A stretch of DNA of 64,000 nucleotides from Corynespora cassiicola (lineage: Eukaryota; Ascomycota; Dothideomycetes; Pleosporales; Corynesporascaceae), in NCBI GenBank assembly GCA_022059125.1, contig JAEUWY010000006.1, forward strand, positions 2,666,001 to 2,730,000, given 5' to 3'. This document shows positions 34,642-44,128 of this stretch, one piece after another. The number at the start of each line of letters is the position of its first letter. Positions within the stretch are counted from its first letter, which is position 1. The notes beneath the pieces were generated by a model. It saw only the letters and a program-made list of their open reading frames with translations. It was not told where the DNA came from and did no database searches. Made by a program: the position numbers and the translations under genes.

Positions 34642-34777
34642 GTCGCACGCCAGCATGGACTGCATTACTAAGCTTGCCGTGCGGTTCTTGTTAGATAGCC
34701 AGGCTATGGTGCAACCAAGACAATACACCAATTTTTCACAATCTGAGACCACCCACTCAAGCACTCTAAAGTGCGAC
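34642..34777 (+). repeat. MITE (GTCGCAC family), best copy
   Basis: Ends are GTCGCAC...GTGCGAC (ATGTCGCAC...GTGCGACAT if one counts the flanks). It is 136 bp, with ggactgcattactaagcttg near its left end. Other copies lie at 28575-28711, 18899-19004 and, diverged, 16255-16387. No coding capacity. Confidence 0.8.
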
Positions 34778-34844
34778 ATCAGCTTCTACTCTTGTTATGC
34801 AGCTCTCAACGAAAAGAAGAACCATCTAGGCATATGGCCGTAAA

Positions 34845-35669
34845 TTAGAGCGACATGGTGACAAGCTCTACCTTAGCATGGATTTTTGAAAACACCTCTG
34901 CCACAAGGTTGGTAAGTGTCTTCTGGTACGGTGTGGCAACGGTGAGGTCTAGCGAGGCAGTGGTGTAGCGAGCCATGTCCATGATTTCCTGCAGGCTCTT
35001 CAGCCTGCGTATCAGCATACTTCTGAGAAGCAGACGGCGTTTTGTACCGTTGATCACATAGCTGCCGCATCGAAACAACACATCCTCGGAAGCCAAGATA
35101 TTAGCCTGTAGGTAGTAGTGGGGATTCGCCGAGTCTGCCCACACCGATCCCATATCAAGCGCTGCGAGAATCTGATCCGCAGTGTGACAGAGCATCAGCG
35201 GAGTGGACCAGCGCGGCGTACAGTTGGCGCAGCAGAGGACTGCTTGGCAATTGTCCAGTAATCTTTTGGATGCAGTGAGGGCGCAGGAGACACGTGCAGC
35301 ACTGTCTTCTGCTGTATCGACCTCTATAGCCGTCTCGAACAGGCAGTTGAGTAGCTCGGCTCCACAGCCGCACAATCTCTCCTCCTCGGGTAGCCGGAAC
35401 TCCACTCCGATGAATTCGAGCGCACCTTCTGGCTGCCCTTTGAACGATTCAGGCGCAAATATGCCATCGAAATCCGGATTGAATAGCCCAGGATCAGTGT
35501 CAAGCCCCGTGAAGTCCGTGGATGTTGGCGTGGCCCAAGGGAGTTCCATATTGGCCTTTGGGAGCGATTGAAAGTCCCTCCACAACAGTAAAAGTGTAGA
35601 AAGTGATGACAGAGCAAGAGTGGAAGGCCGAGCAGTCTCTGACGTCGCATGCGAGATAATCGCCGGCAT
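34845..35669 (-). CDS. C-terminal domain of an AflR-type Zn2Cys6 regulator, lacking the DNA-binding half
   Basis: ATG 35669 (or 35549) opens a frame of up to 274 aa. It matches the C-terminal domain of AflR-like regulators: an LLDNCQAVLCCANCTPRW block followed by LASEDVLFRCGSYVINGTKR and a helical end. These regulators normally carry an N-terminal zinc cluster and act in secondary-metabolite clusters. No CxxC cluster was found upstream; a 23-bp segment shared with 10006-10028 lies within the N-terminal codons. It is probably a 5'-truncated gene. The CrtC-like gene 16 kb away is not an obvious target. Confidence 0.55.
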   Translation of the reverse strand: MPAIISHATSETARPSTLALSSLSTLLLLWRDFQSLPKANMELPWATPTSTDFTGLDTDPGLFNPDFDGIFAPESFKGQPEGALEFIGVEFRLPEEERLCGCGAELLNCLFETAIEVDTAEDSAARVSCALTASKRLLDNCQAVLCCANCTPRWSTPLMLCHTADQILAALDMGSVWADSANPHYYLQANILASEDVLFRCGSYVINGTKRRLLLRSMLIRRLKSLQEIMDMARYTTASLDLTVATPYQKTLTNLVAEVFSKIHAKVELVTMSL

Positions 35670-35774
35670 AAGCACAGTCGTTTATTTTTCCTACTTTAAA
35701 TTCGCAGACGAGGCGGAAGCGTCTAAAGAATAAGAGCACATTGAATGCAAGTCCGTAGACGCGTAACGTCTATC

Positions 35775-35880
35775 TGTTAGAGAATAGGAAGAAGAAGTAA
35801 TAATGCAAGCTTATTGTACAAAGCTAGCTAATCTGCGAGTATTAATACTCGCAGGCACGTGACATGTTACATATCTGACA
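35775..35880 (-). repeat. LTR-like fragment with a 22-bp palindrome
   Basis: The segment runs from TGTTAGAG to TCTGACA, short inverted ends of LTR type, and contains a perfect 22-bp palindrome at 35833-35854 (CTGCGAGTATTAATACTCGC-AG). No flanking target duplication was found, so the LTR call is tentative. Confidence 0.35.
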
Positions 35881-36043
35881 CAGAGACATGGGTTGCCCAA
35901 ACAATAGACAGACGTTACTACTCCTCGATTCTCATAGATTTCCAGGAATTTTTCTCACTCTCTTATAACTCCACATCTAGTCGGCATCTGGTGTATGGTG
36001 TATCGAAAATTGTTGCCTCTTGATTGCTCCGGTCAATCATCAA

Positions 36044-37192
36044 CTAAACACCAAGGTATGTCATTTGAATAGATGAACCTCTCTGCTGAGCTTTTTGTAC
36101 ACGATCTAGAACGTCTGGGTCTATCAGGTCTTTTTCCTCTTGTTCGCAAAACCAATCTATCGTCACGTCCATTGAATGTCTTTCCATATGACCCAGAACG
36201 AATTCTAAACAGAGAAGTTTAGTTGCGTCGGGAGGACATTTCAGGATTTCCAGTTTGCCCAACGACGCTGGAAGGAGTGGGCTCGCAATATCTTGTGTGT
36301 GCTGTTGCGAAAATTTTTCGGACCCAAACAGTGCATCGTACTCGATGATGAGAGTCTGTAGATTGTCGAGCATAGCAAGTCCATCACCGGCAATCCACAT
36401 CTCGCCCTCAGGTCTCGAGATGTAGTCTTCATCAAGAGTCCCGTAATCGATATGCAGAGACTGTAGTGTGGCCTTGCGGAGCGACAAGAGGAAGACGAGC
36501 TGATGCGGGTTTACGCTATTCAAATCGGGCATACCGTCCTCTGGGCAATATATAAATTCTTCAAGGGAATCGCAGGCTTTTATTAAATCCTGTGCATCCG
36601 AGAATGGCAGAACACTGCAGGTCAGATTGACAGATGTCAGCGGAAATGGCCCGGAACAGTTGCCAAGTCCGGGCATGATCGAAAATCCGTAGAGATTCTT
36701 AGGATACTTGAGTAACGGGGCATAATCCGCAAGATCTAGAGGATTTTCAGTATTAGAACATGAGAGTTCAAGATTCCTTAAGCTCCGAAAACCATGGTTA
36801 TGCTCAACAAATGGACTTATGTCGACTTTGCGAGTGCCTTTCATGATCAAATGTCGCACTTTAGGGAGATGAGCTAGAGCACTGAAGACGTGAGTCTCAG
36901 TAGCCATATCTTGAAGGCGATCAGCGTTGTTGTTTGCCATGGAGCCTGGCCTGTCTCCCAACTCAAACGTCGCTCGTCTGCAGTATTCTCCGATGCGTTG
37001 AATTTCATGAAGTCGAGTTCTGACAAAAGTCTCTCGAACTACCAGTGATCGATACAAAAATCGTTTGGTCGCGTTAAGTAGAGTTGAGGAAGCCAGAGAG
37101 ACATTTTTCAAGTCTTCGAGATGCTCAAAATAGCTGCATATATGGCCAAGAAGCTCTTGTGGCAATAACTCTTGTATACTCATGTTGCGCAT
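36044..37192 (-). CDS. F-box protein with LRR-like C-terminus
   Basis: Single exon of 382 aa. The F-box is at residues 6-50 (LLPQELLGHICSYFEHLEDL, then NVSLASSTLLNATKRFLYR). The rest has irregular leucine-rich stretches such as LRNLELSCSN and LDNLQTLIIEYD, as in fungal F-box/LRR proteins. Such proteins link substrates to SCF ubiquitin ligases through Skp1; the target is unknown. ATG codons 4 and 1 are both possible starts. No lesion. Confidence 0.75.
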   Translation of the reverse strand: MRNMSIQELLPQELLGHICSYFEHLEDLKNVSLASSTLLNATKRFLYRSLVVRETFVRTRLHEIQRIGEYCRRATFELGDRPGSMANNNADRLQDMATETHVFSALAHLPKVRHLIMKGTRKVDISPFVEHNHGFRSLRNLELSCSNTENPLDLADYAPLLKYPKNLYGFSIMPGLGNCSGPFPLTSVNLTCSVLPFSDAQDLIKACDSLEEFIYCPEDGMPDLNSVNPHQLVFLLSLRKATLQSLHIDYGTLDEDYISRPEGEMWIAGDGLAMLDNLQTLIIEYDALFGSEKFSQQHTQDIASPLLPASLGKLEILKCPPDATKLLCLEFVLGHMERHSMDVTIDWFCEQEEKDLIDPDVLDRVQKAQQRGSSIQMTYLGV

Positions 37193-37428
37193 AAGATAGA
37201 AGCTGGATGTATGTCGATAAAAAGAGTTTTGCTATATCATTCAGATCCGATCAGCTTTTCTAGGCGGGATGTCGTAAATGGGTTGTTTGTTTCTCGAAAA
37301 GGGCAGCTATCGGCACACAAATGGCGTGCGCATACCTCACACTATGTTAACGTAAGATATCAAAACTAGAGATTTACTGCTTACATACCAGCTGTATAGT
37401 ACTGTTAAGACTTAACAGGGCATCAGAA

Positions 37429-37644
37429 TTACCAGATAGGCTTATCTAATTGCCACAGAGGTAATAGAACGCTCCGACGGCGATGATGGGTGATGATAGA
37501 AGGTGCTGCTTGATAAACTCGTCTAAAAGAAACGATGTTCAAGCAGTTGATTGTTATACTCCACCATACAGGAAAACAACCTAGTAAATACTTTGATGAA
37601 AGACTAGAAGCAACGGCGACTAAAAGGCCCATGACACGGAACAT
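37429..37644 (-). CDS. possible small secreted protein
   Basis: ATG 37644 opens MFRVMGLLVAVASSLSSKYL, a plausible signal peptide, with an acttatata TATA-like block about 20-30 bp upstream. Unspliced it is 71 aa. A GTTGTT...TTTTAG intron would give a 46-residue form instead. Neither has a known domain, and the donor is weak. Confidence 0.25.
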   Translation of the reverse strand: MFRVMGLLVAVASSLSSKYLLGCFPVWWSITINCLNIVSFRRVYQAAPSIITHHRRRSVLLPLWQLDKPIW

Positions 37645-37927
37645 GGCGAGGCTACTTATATATGTGTGTCTGCCAAGTCTTTAGGCAGCAGCACAAGGAT
37701 CTGTGTGCACAGCATTCATTCTTGGTAACATCCCTCACGGCAGGTCGAGGAATATGTGGGGAACTTCAACTTCAAGCAACCCAAAATCTTTGCGCATGTC
37801 AAGATAAGCAATAAATCTCTGTCAATAAAATACAATAGTCAATTCTAGACAATACGAACCCATTCCGTTGCAAAATCACGTTGCGCATCGCCGATTCCTT
37901 CGGTTTCAACTAGCGCGTGGGAACCAA

Positions 37928-38110
37928 TCATGCACAGCCACAGCCTGGACAATCTGGCAGCCCGTGTCGAATAGCCATGTGAATCGCAGCCTTGTGTGAA
38001 CACTCGCGTTGTGCCTGGGATGAAGTTGATGGTGACGTCTGGGGACCGTAGTAGGACGCAGGCTCCCTATCCGCCCGTCCAGGTCCGACCCCCCGTTTGA
38101 TCGTAGCTCG
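37928..38110 (-). other. possible terminal exon
   Basis: A frame ending HGLPDCPGCGCA-stop at 37928 looks coding (SQAQRECSHKAAIHMAIRHG). No start or upstream exon could be resolved, so this is a hint only. Confidence 0.2.
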
Positions 38111-38376
38111 CCCCGCCCTGCGAATTCGTTTCTTGCTTACGGGCTACGTTATGTAACTAGTTAGTTAAAGCAATCTCACAGAATTCACTCATGTACAAGA
38201 AAGAGCACATTGACCGTGTATCTAGGTATACTTGATTGTTGCTTAAAGTAGCTCCCTTGATATGATAAGTTAACTATCGACCAAAAGTCTCAAATTTCTC
38301 TCCTTCATCATAATGCCTCGCCCAAGTATCGCCACGCTGCATTGTGATGTCCAGTATTAATTCGCAGACTTCTAGG

Positions 38377-38753
38377 CTAAGCGTCGCGTCGTTCGCTAGA
38401 CCGATAGCCACGACCAGTTAAGGCTTCACGGCGCGTACTAGAACGGCCACCGTCAGGCTGAGTTTCACGGCGTGAGTTGGGGCCAATGTCAGATTGAGCT
38501 CCATTTTGACTGTTGTGGGGTCCAACAATGGGTTCAGCTTCGCGTTGGTTTAGGTTGATCGCACATCAGGATCGTCTTCGCGACGATAACCGGGTCGAAA
38601 GACATCAGGTACAGCCTCGATCATTCCACGTTCTTGATCCTAGTTGTTGTAAGCATTACTTAGGGTCGATTAAATTGGCTATGGACTAACCAATAGGAAA
38701 GGAGCGGCAGAGATACTGAGAGCTAGGGTTGTGAGAATAAGCACAGAGCGCAT
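38377..38753 (-). CDS. candidate secreted peptide precursor with dibasic repeats (frame break)
   Basis: Exon 1 (38753-38691) encodes the signal peptide MRSVLILTTLALSISAAPF. A 51-bp GTTAGT...CTAG intron leads to exon 2 from 38639. There the frame reads PGYRREDDPDVRST and stops at 38552-38550. One frame over, the sequence continues NQREAEP, SRRETQPDGGRSS, TRREALTGRGYRSS, ERRDA and stops at 38377. The recurring R-R-E-x-x-P-D pattern looks like a Kex2-processed repeat precursor with short acidic-start peptides. Joining needs a 2-bp loss or 1-bp gain near 38550, so the gene is either a 50-aa form or recently broken. A tataaata block lies about 155 bp upstream. No tailoring gene is adjacent. Confidence 0.4.
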
Positions 38754-38904
38754 CTCGTTGGTGTTAAAGCGTTGGAGTTCTGGATGGAAGTATAAATTTT
38801 TATTTTTATTTTCAAAAGATAAGTGTTAGAGCACAGCAAGTTTATGAAAAGATAATGAATTGAGGTAATACATTATCTATATTTTGAGCTTGTGTGAGGG
38901 CTGG

Positions 38905-38912
38905 TATTTATA
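38905..38912 (-). promoter_or_regulatory. TATA box of the peptide precursor gene
   Basis: tataaata on the minus strand, 152-159 bp before ATG 38753, followed by an AT-rich leader. Confidence 0.4.
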
Positions 38913-39616
38913 CTTTTGCGCTGAAGGTGAGCTTTTCACTGGCTTGCGGTCTTCTTCTTAGTCCAATTGACGGTCTTTTCGTTTATCGTATTCCGTTTTT
39001 CATTAATGGTTTTGGATTTTTGGTAGGCGCATATATCACATATATTACCAGATACTAAAATTTTTTTACCAGGTCAATATAGAAAGGAAAGAAAACGATA
39101 GAATGAAGACATATCGTGGGTTAAGTTATCTAGATCATATTTGCTTGATTTAATGTGTTACTTACAAGATAATATCGAAAATTTGTTCACACGCTTGTCA
39201 AGCGGAATTTCAACAAAGGGGTCTGGGAATCGTGCTTGAAGTTCCTCGAAAAGAGCAGGGAATGGACCCGTGTTCAGTGGGTAACTTTTCATAGACGGAC
39301 ACTCTGGGATATTTTTCACCACAGCTTACGATTTCAGTATGTTATAGTACATAGGAACCCGGTTCTCTGAAAGAGTCCTAATCAGGTTACTGTATGGACT
39401 ACCCTTTTGACTATTATTCATGGAATTCTTTTGGGAATGAAGGTGACACATATGAAAATACACTTTCGCTAAGTCGAAAACGGAAAACAGTTCCGAAATA
39501 TCATACACAACAGGTAATTGAGAAAACTTTTAAAAAGACCATCGTGAGAAACCGGGGTTCTAACTGAGATCTCAACCCCAAAGCCTATCTTTTGACTCTT
39601 CCTTGCCAGTCGAAAA

Positions 39617-40201
39617 ATGGCAGAAACCGAGATCAGTACAGCGGCATATCTGAATGACGACCTTATAAAGAAAGAGATTATAGGGTGGCACCAGTACCAG
39701 AAACGGAGGCGATATCTTGTCAGGTGCAGCAGGCCAGAAACTCAAGGACCCTCTATTCACGTGCTCATCGACATTTTCTGGATGCCACGACAGTTATTGA
39801 AGGATTTTCATGAATCGGAGAAATTAAACATAGGAAATCCATTTAATCAGGGTGCGGAACAGATTCGTCTAGAAAACATCACCCAGGTGCTCGACATGGC
39901 ATGGTGTAGCCAACACAACCCGGATTGCTCGTCAATGTGGATTGACGATCCCGTGACCTGTTCAAAACAGAGATTTGACGATATATTTCTTCTACTCCAA
40001 TGGAAGGATGAAGATGGCGCGTTGCATAAGACTTGGGAGATTGCGGATACTCTCATGAGGCTCATGGGCGAGGATCGCTGCATAAGCCTTTTGGCCTGCT
40101 GGGCACATGAAATTGATCGCCGACACAATCAGCTTCTCACGAAAGCTCTGTTACCGACTTCAGAAGTAGCCTTGGGTCGGCCGGGTTGGCAATATGTTTA
40201 G
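39617..40201 (+). CDS. hypothetical protein, 194 aa
   Basis: Single intact exon opening MAETEISTAAYLNDDLIKKE. No signal peptide or membrane segment; several Trp and Cys residues (VLDMAWCSQHNPDCSSMWID). Composition and length suggest a real cytosolic protein. I do not recognise a family. It lies tandem to the F-box/ankyrin gene, with a TTTTCGGTTTC-type motif between them. Confidence 0.55.
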   Translation: MAETEISTAAYLNDDLIKKEIIGWHQYQKRRRYLVRCSRPETQGPSIHVLIDIFWMPRQLLKDFHESEKLNIGNPFNQGAEQIRLENITQVLDMAWCSQHNPDCSSMWIDDPVTCSKQRFDDIFLLLQWKDEDGALHKTWEIADTLMRLMGEDRCISLLACWAHEIDRRHNQLLTKALLPTSEVALGRPGWQYV

Positions 40202-40281
40202 CATTGATCTAGAGTAAAAATCAGTTTTCGGTTTCTTGAAAATGGAAATTCAAAAATGTACATGAGCTATCGAACTACTAA

Positions 40282-41118
40282 ATGGCCTGTTCATGCTTCG
40301 TTGCGCACCACCGCACGATGTCTTTGCTTTCAATACCACTCGAAATTCTTGAAGACATTGGCTGTCATCTCCATTCAAAAGACGTTTTTTCTCTTATGCT
40401 AACATCACGCCATTTTTACGTTTCTCTTGTCAATCATCTGCACCGCGTAGCGCGTACCTATCGACTCCAACATGCAAAATCTCTCACAGATGGCCTGCGC
40501 GATGTTTCTTTTTGGTTTGACAAGGAAGGAAATGGGACTGTGCTTGAGTGGGCTGCAATCCATGGTCAATACAATACATTCGAACGACTTCTCTCAGAGC
40601 ATGGAGTGGACCTAATTCAGCAGGATAGTTATGGCGTCACACTTCTTCATCGCCTCGCAGGACAAGGCAAGGTGCGATACATGCAATCTCTGATCAAGAC
40701 ACTCAGGAAGAAAGGAGAGAACCCATTCTTAGCAGATGTTTCTTCGCTCACACCATTACATTTTGCTGCTGGACGTGGAATAAAGGAGGCAGTAAAGCTT
40801 CTTATAGCATCTGGGGCCGATGTTTCTGCGAAAGACCATCATGGTAACACGCCCCTACATCTAGCCGCAGTGACAGGATCCTTTTCTGTGTTTGCGCCCT
40901 TGACGCAAGCTGGTGCGAATGTGAATAGGGTTACTCGATTTGGTTGGGCTGCCATAGACCAAGCGAGCATCAGTCGTCATTCCCGGGCGGTGGAAGAGCT
41001 ACTACTCCTCGGTTCTCGGCCTCCTGTCTGGCACACCAAAAAGTTTGCTTTGAATGAGTATGTCCGATTGTCTCCTTGTCCTATGGAGTATTTCTACGAT
41101 GTAGTGTTTCAACCTTGA
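40282..41118 (+). CDS. F-box/ankyrin protein
   Basis: Single exon of 278 aa; ATG 40318 (MSLLSIPLEILEDIGCHL) is an alternative start. The F-box covers about residues 13-50. Ankyrin repeats follow: GTVLEWAAIHGQYNTFERLL, YGVTLLHRLAGQGKVRYM, LTPLHFAAGRGIKEAVKLLI, HGNTPLHLAAVTGSFSVFA and a weak last one. This is a common fungal layout thought to recruit substrates to SCF ligases. Intact. Confidence 0.8.
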   Translation: MACSCFVAHHRTMSLLSIPLEILEDIGCHLHSKDVFSLMLTSRHFYVSLVNHLHRVARTYRLQHAKSLTDGLRDVSFWFDKEGNGTVLEWAAIHGQYNTFERLLSEHGVDLIQQDSYGVTLLHRLAGQGKVRYMQSLIKTLRKKGENPFLADVSSLTPLHFAAGRGIKEAVKLLIASGADVSAKDHHGNTPLHLAAVTGSFSVFAPLTQAGANVNRVTRFGWAAIDQASISRHSRAVEELLLLGSRPPVWHTKKFALNEYVRLSPCPMEYFYDVVFQP

Positions 41119-41307
41119 CGAGACAAGCAATCAAAGACTCTATTAGGTACCTTTCCAAAACCGAGATTTGATTTTTCATTTTTGGAATTCCATTTTCGCA
41201 ATACTGCACACATGCAATATATATAAGCATGGGAACCTTTCTCTCATGTAGTTACGCTATCTCCCATACGTACGATCTGATATACTGAATCATCTCCTAC
41301 ATTAAAA

Positions 41308-41586
41308 ATGTGCTTGTTCATCATTTTCAGTCGATCAAGCACGCCACCAGGACACGAATCCAACTCATCATTCTCTTCGTCGAGGCTGCGCCGGATACGC
41401 CAATTCATTTTCAACCGGGCAATAGACGATGACGATAGATTTACTCGGTCTGCAGCATGTTCTCCACCACCATACCAGAGTCGCATTCGAAGTGGAGATC
41501 ATGATGCAGATATCAGTCCCAGTCTTCCCTTACCGTCTTTCAACAATGACTCTGAATTTGACATAGAAGTTGAGGCCTGGGAATAA
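41308..41586 (+). CDS. hypothetical protein, 92 aa
   Basis: ATG 41308 follows an atatataag TATA box about 85 bp upstream. The product is polar and Ser/Asp-rich (RLRRIRQFIFNRAIDDDD) and ends DIEVEAWE. No domain known. The TATA placement and even composition favour a real gene. Confidence 0.4.
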   Translation: MCLFIIFSRSSTPPGHESNSSFSSSRLRRIRQFIFNRAIDDDDRFTRSAACSPPPYQSRIRSGDHDADISPSLPLPSFNNDSEFDIEVEAWE

Positions 41587-41782
41587 ATCACAATGTATGA
41601 AGCATAGGAGATAACATTAGCATGTGTAGAATACAAAACTTGATGGTTCATTCTGGTGGATCACTTGCTCTGAAACCAATATTTGACCCGACGATGGGCA
41701 GATAACGTAGATTGTGCTAGATAAATACAAAACCAGTCCACGAAATGCCCAATCTGCTGACAAGTTATATCCCTGGGCTAGT

Positions 41783-42286
41783 CTATTTGGTTTCCTTGAT
41801 GAAGCTTTCGAGCTTTTCTTTGACGACCACCTTAAGCTCCTCCAATGTCTCGATAAGTGGAACTCCAAACCTATGACAGACAACCTGTACATTACCCCTC
41901 CTCTCAAATCCTTCGGGGCAACACACCATGAGCTTTCCGCCAGGGGCGTGAAGACCAAGTTCCAAAAGGCTGATCGGAGAAATAGTACCCGGCTGAAGAA
42001 ATAGTACAATAACATCTGCTTTCTCCAGATAGTCCATCTCCCATTCAACTTGCTCTGTGAATTTCGGATTGGAGATGTCCTGCTTCCAGCTCTTGTCCCA
42101 GTCGTCGCGGCGTGGGTTAAAGACCGTGACTGGGAGGTGTTCAAGAGCGGCTGTAAATTCGGGTTGCCACTCTATGGCTTTCCCCATTTCGATGCTACCG
42201 GCAAGGAAGACGGAGACACCTTGGACTTCGGGACGGAATGGGGCTTTATAGCTCGCAAACTTGACATTGGGTGCTGAGATAGGCAT
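41783..42286 (-). CDS. nucleoside 2-deoxyribosyltransferase-like protein
   Basis: Intact single exon, 167 aa. Motifs: VSVFLAGSIEMGKAIEWQ (nucleotide-binding start), VTVFNPRRDDWDKSW, FTEQVEWEMDYLEKADVIVL, TISPISLLELGLHAPGGKL with the expected catalytic Glu in LLELG, and CCPEGFERRGNVQVVC. The family cleaves or transfers N-glycosidic bonds of nucleosides or nucleotides; the actual substrate of fungal members is not established. A normal-length single-domain form. Confidence 0.8.
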   Translation of the reverse strand: MPISAPNVKFASYKAPFRPEVQGVSVFLAGSIEMGKAIEWQPEFTAALEHLPVTVFNPRRDDWDKSWKQDISNPKFTEQVEWEMDYLEKADVIVLFLQPGTISPISLLELGLHAPGGKLMVCCPEGFERRGNVQVVCHRFGVPLIETLEELKVVVKEKLESFIKETK

Positions 42287-42499
42287 TGCTATGGTTTCGA
42301 CGAAGGTATGCTTTTCGGGCTGGGCAGACGAGTTGACTAGGTTGATGATGGTATGAAGCGAAGGTATGAAATGCTGTGGAAATAATTCTCATAATTGAGT
42401 GCCCCTCAGCATTCTGAGTTTATTTATACTGGAACTAATCTTCTCCTTCCTCATTCTCCGTTTGCCTGCGCCTCAATTCCATTATTGAGCGCCACCCAA

Positions 42500-43090
42500 C
42501 CGTGCGATGACTCCGCCTTCATATAAATCCTTGCACGATGTGACAGTCGAGCAGCGCTTAAATTACGATTGCTTACTGCGGCAAGGCATAACGTTAACCT
42601 CCTGTCTTATCCCGACATGTGGCGTAACTTGGGCCTTGAGGTCTTTCCCTGTGGTAGGTTGGATGTATGCGCCAAAGCTAATGTGCCTTGCCAGGGTCAT
42701 TGTTGGGTTCCGTGGCTATTCTTCTTTGTGAGACAAAGCAAGGCCTCTTATATCATGAACAGGTTAGTGGACCCACTTTGGCTGTGAGCTGTTGCTCAGT
42801 GACGCCATGGTCATGCACTGAAAGATCATATGCCCCGAGACACTGGAAGTTACATTGCAGGGAGCGATGGGGAAGTAACGTAGCTTCGCCACACTTTAGC
42901 GCTACAATGCTTGAAGATTTTGGCATTAGAAACATGCCAGTGAGGCAATCTGGTCAAGGACTGATTGGCAGCATACCCCGGGAAGGGTTGGGCGGCGCTA
43001 GAAGGAGCAGCTCCTGCAGTGCCTACTTGATACAGACTAATCATCCCATGAGAAAAATTGAGTGGCTATGGAGTGTCGGATTATGAGCAG
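42500..43090. other. possible decayed gene
   Basis: A frame around 42569-42787 reads RHNVNLLSYPDMWRNLGLEV and VPCQGHCWVPWLFFF, which looks coding. It has stops just upstream and no clear start or exon structure. No family recognised. Confidence 0.2.
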
Positions 43091-43497
43091 GCAAAAATCA
43101 ATAGCATGGATCGGTTCTACCTTCGCTATATCTAGACACCGGCGCCAAAATCCTCTAGAAAGTCGCGTCAACCTTAGCACAGGACTGAGAAAATGAAGCC
43201 TAGTCATATAATTGAATAGTTAGGAGAGGGTAACAATATAATCCCGATCTTCGTTTCCTCCCTTAAGTTTTCGGAGCTACGAAGGATGAACAATATACCG
43301 ATTAGGCGATCAAGAGAGTGAGTGTTGAATTGCACAGCCAAGCACAGTAATCGTATGGCTAGAAGTGACGGAGAATAGTTTGAGCTCGTTGCTTGAGAGA
43401 TACTTCGCGAAAAATGACCCTAAACCGTGGCTTGGAAAAGAACCTGACGTGATGAATCCGTTGAAGGGATGTGCTGATTAGTCAGCAAGTGGAAACC

Positions 43498-43612
43498 CGA
43501 AATGGAAAAGCGAAAATCGAAAGTGGAAAAGCGAAAATGGAAATCGAAAATGGAAATCGAAAATGGAAATCGAAAATGGAAATCGAAAATGGAAATCGAA
43601 AATGGAAATATG
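43498..43612 (+). repeat. 12-bp tandem repeat (GAAAATGGAAATC type)
   Basis: At least five exact head-to-tail copies of atggaaatcgaa are preceded by degenerate copies (aaagcgaaaatggaaa). Complementary degenerate arrays lie at 44470-44610. Confidence 0.9.
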
Positions 43613-43804
43613 GAAAATAAAAACAACGCGATAATAAGACACAGAAGATAGAAAGAGAACGAATCTTGAGCCAAGAGTCTTACCATGGAATCATAAGTGG
43701 TGATTACGTGCCGTGAAGTAGATACATATAACCAGAAGGCTATTTGAATTCAAGAGTTTCGGGAAAGTTTTTCTGTACGCACGCATAAAGAGAAAAATTC
43801 AATC

Positions 43805-44128
43805 ATGTCAGCAGCAGCGGGATCGCAGGCACAGATGCGCCGGAAAGCAAGACGAGCCGCAAACAACAACTTTCACAAGCTATCTAGGACTCTCTACAAG
43901 AAACTGGCCAAGCTGCATCAAGAATACAACACGGAGATATATTTTCTCGCCTACCGCAATGGTCGATTTATCGGCTTCATCTCTACAGATGGATCGGGCA
44001 ATTATTGGTCACCACCAAGCCAAGATGCTCTTGTGAGCCTTCATCGATAATATATTGCTTACAGAGAACTAACCTGAGTCTAGGAGAAGCTGTACCCTCC
44101 ACCGGTGATAGCTACGCCTGCTAAATAA
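43805..44128 (+). CDS. small MADS-like protein, 90 aa
   Basis: Exon 1 (43805-44032) and exon 2 (44084-44128) join across a 51-bp GTGAGC...TCTAG intron with an AACTAAC branch site. The join turns QDALV into QDALEKLYPPPVIATPAK. The core, RTLYKKLAKLHQEYNTEIYF then AYRNGRFIGFISTDGS and WSPPS, follows the MADS (SRF-type) pattern: a helix with KK and a short sheet ending in a serine-aspartate turn. At 90 aa it lacks any K-box or activation domain. It may bind DNA or dimerise with full-length MADS proteins. The gene at 53224-53550 is a diverged relative of similar length. Confidence 0.55.
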
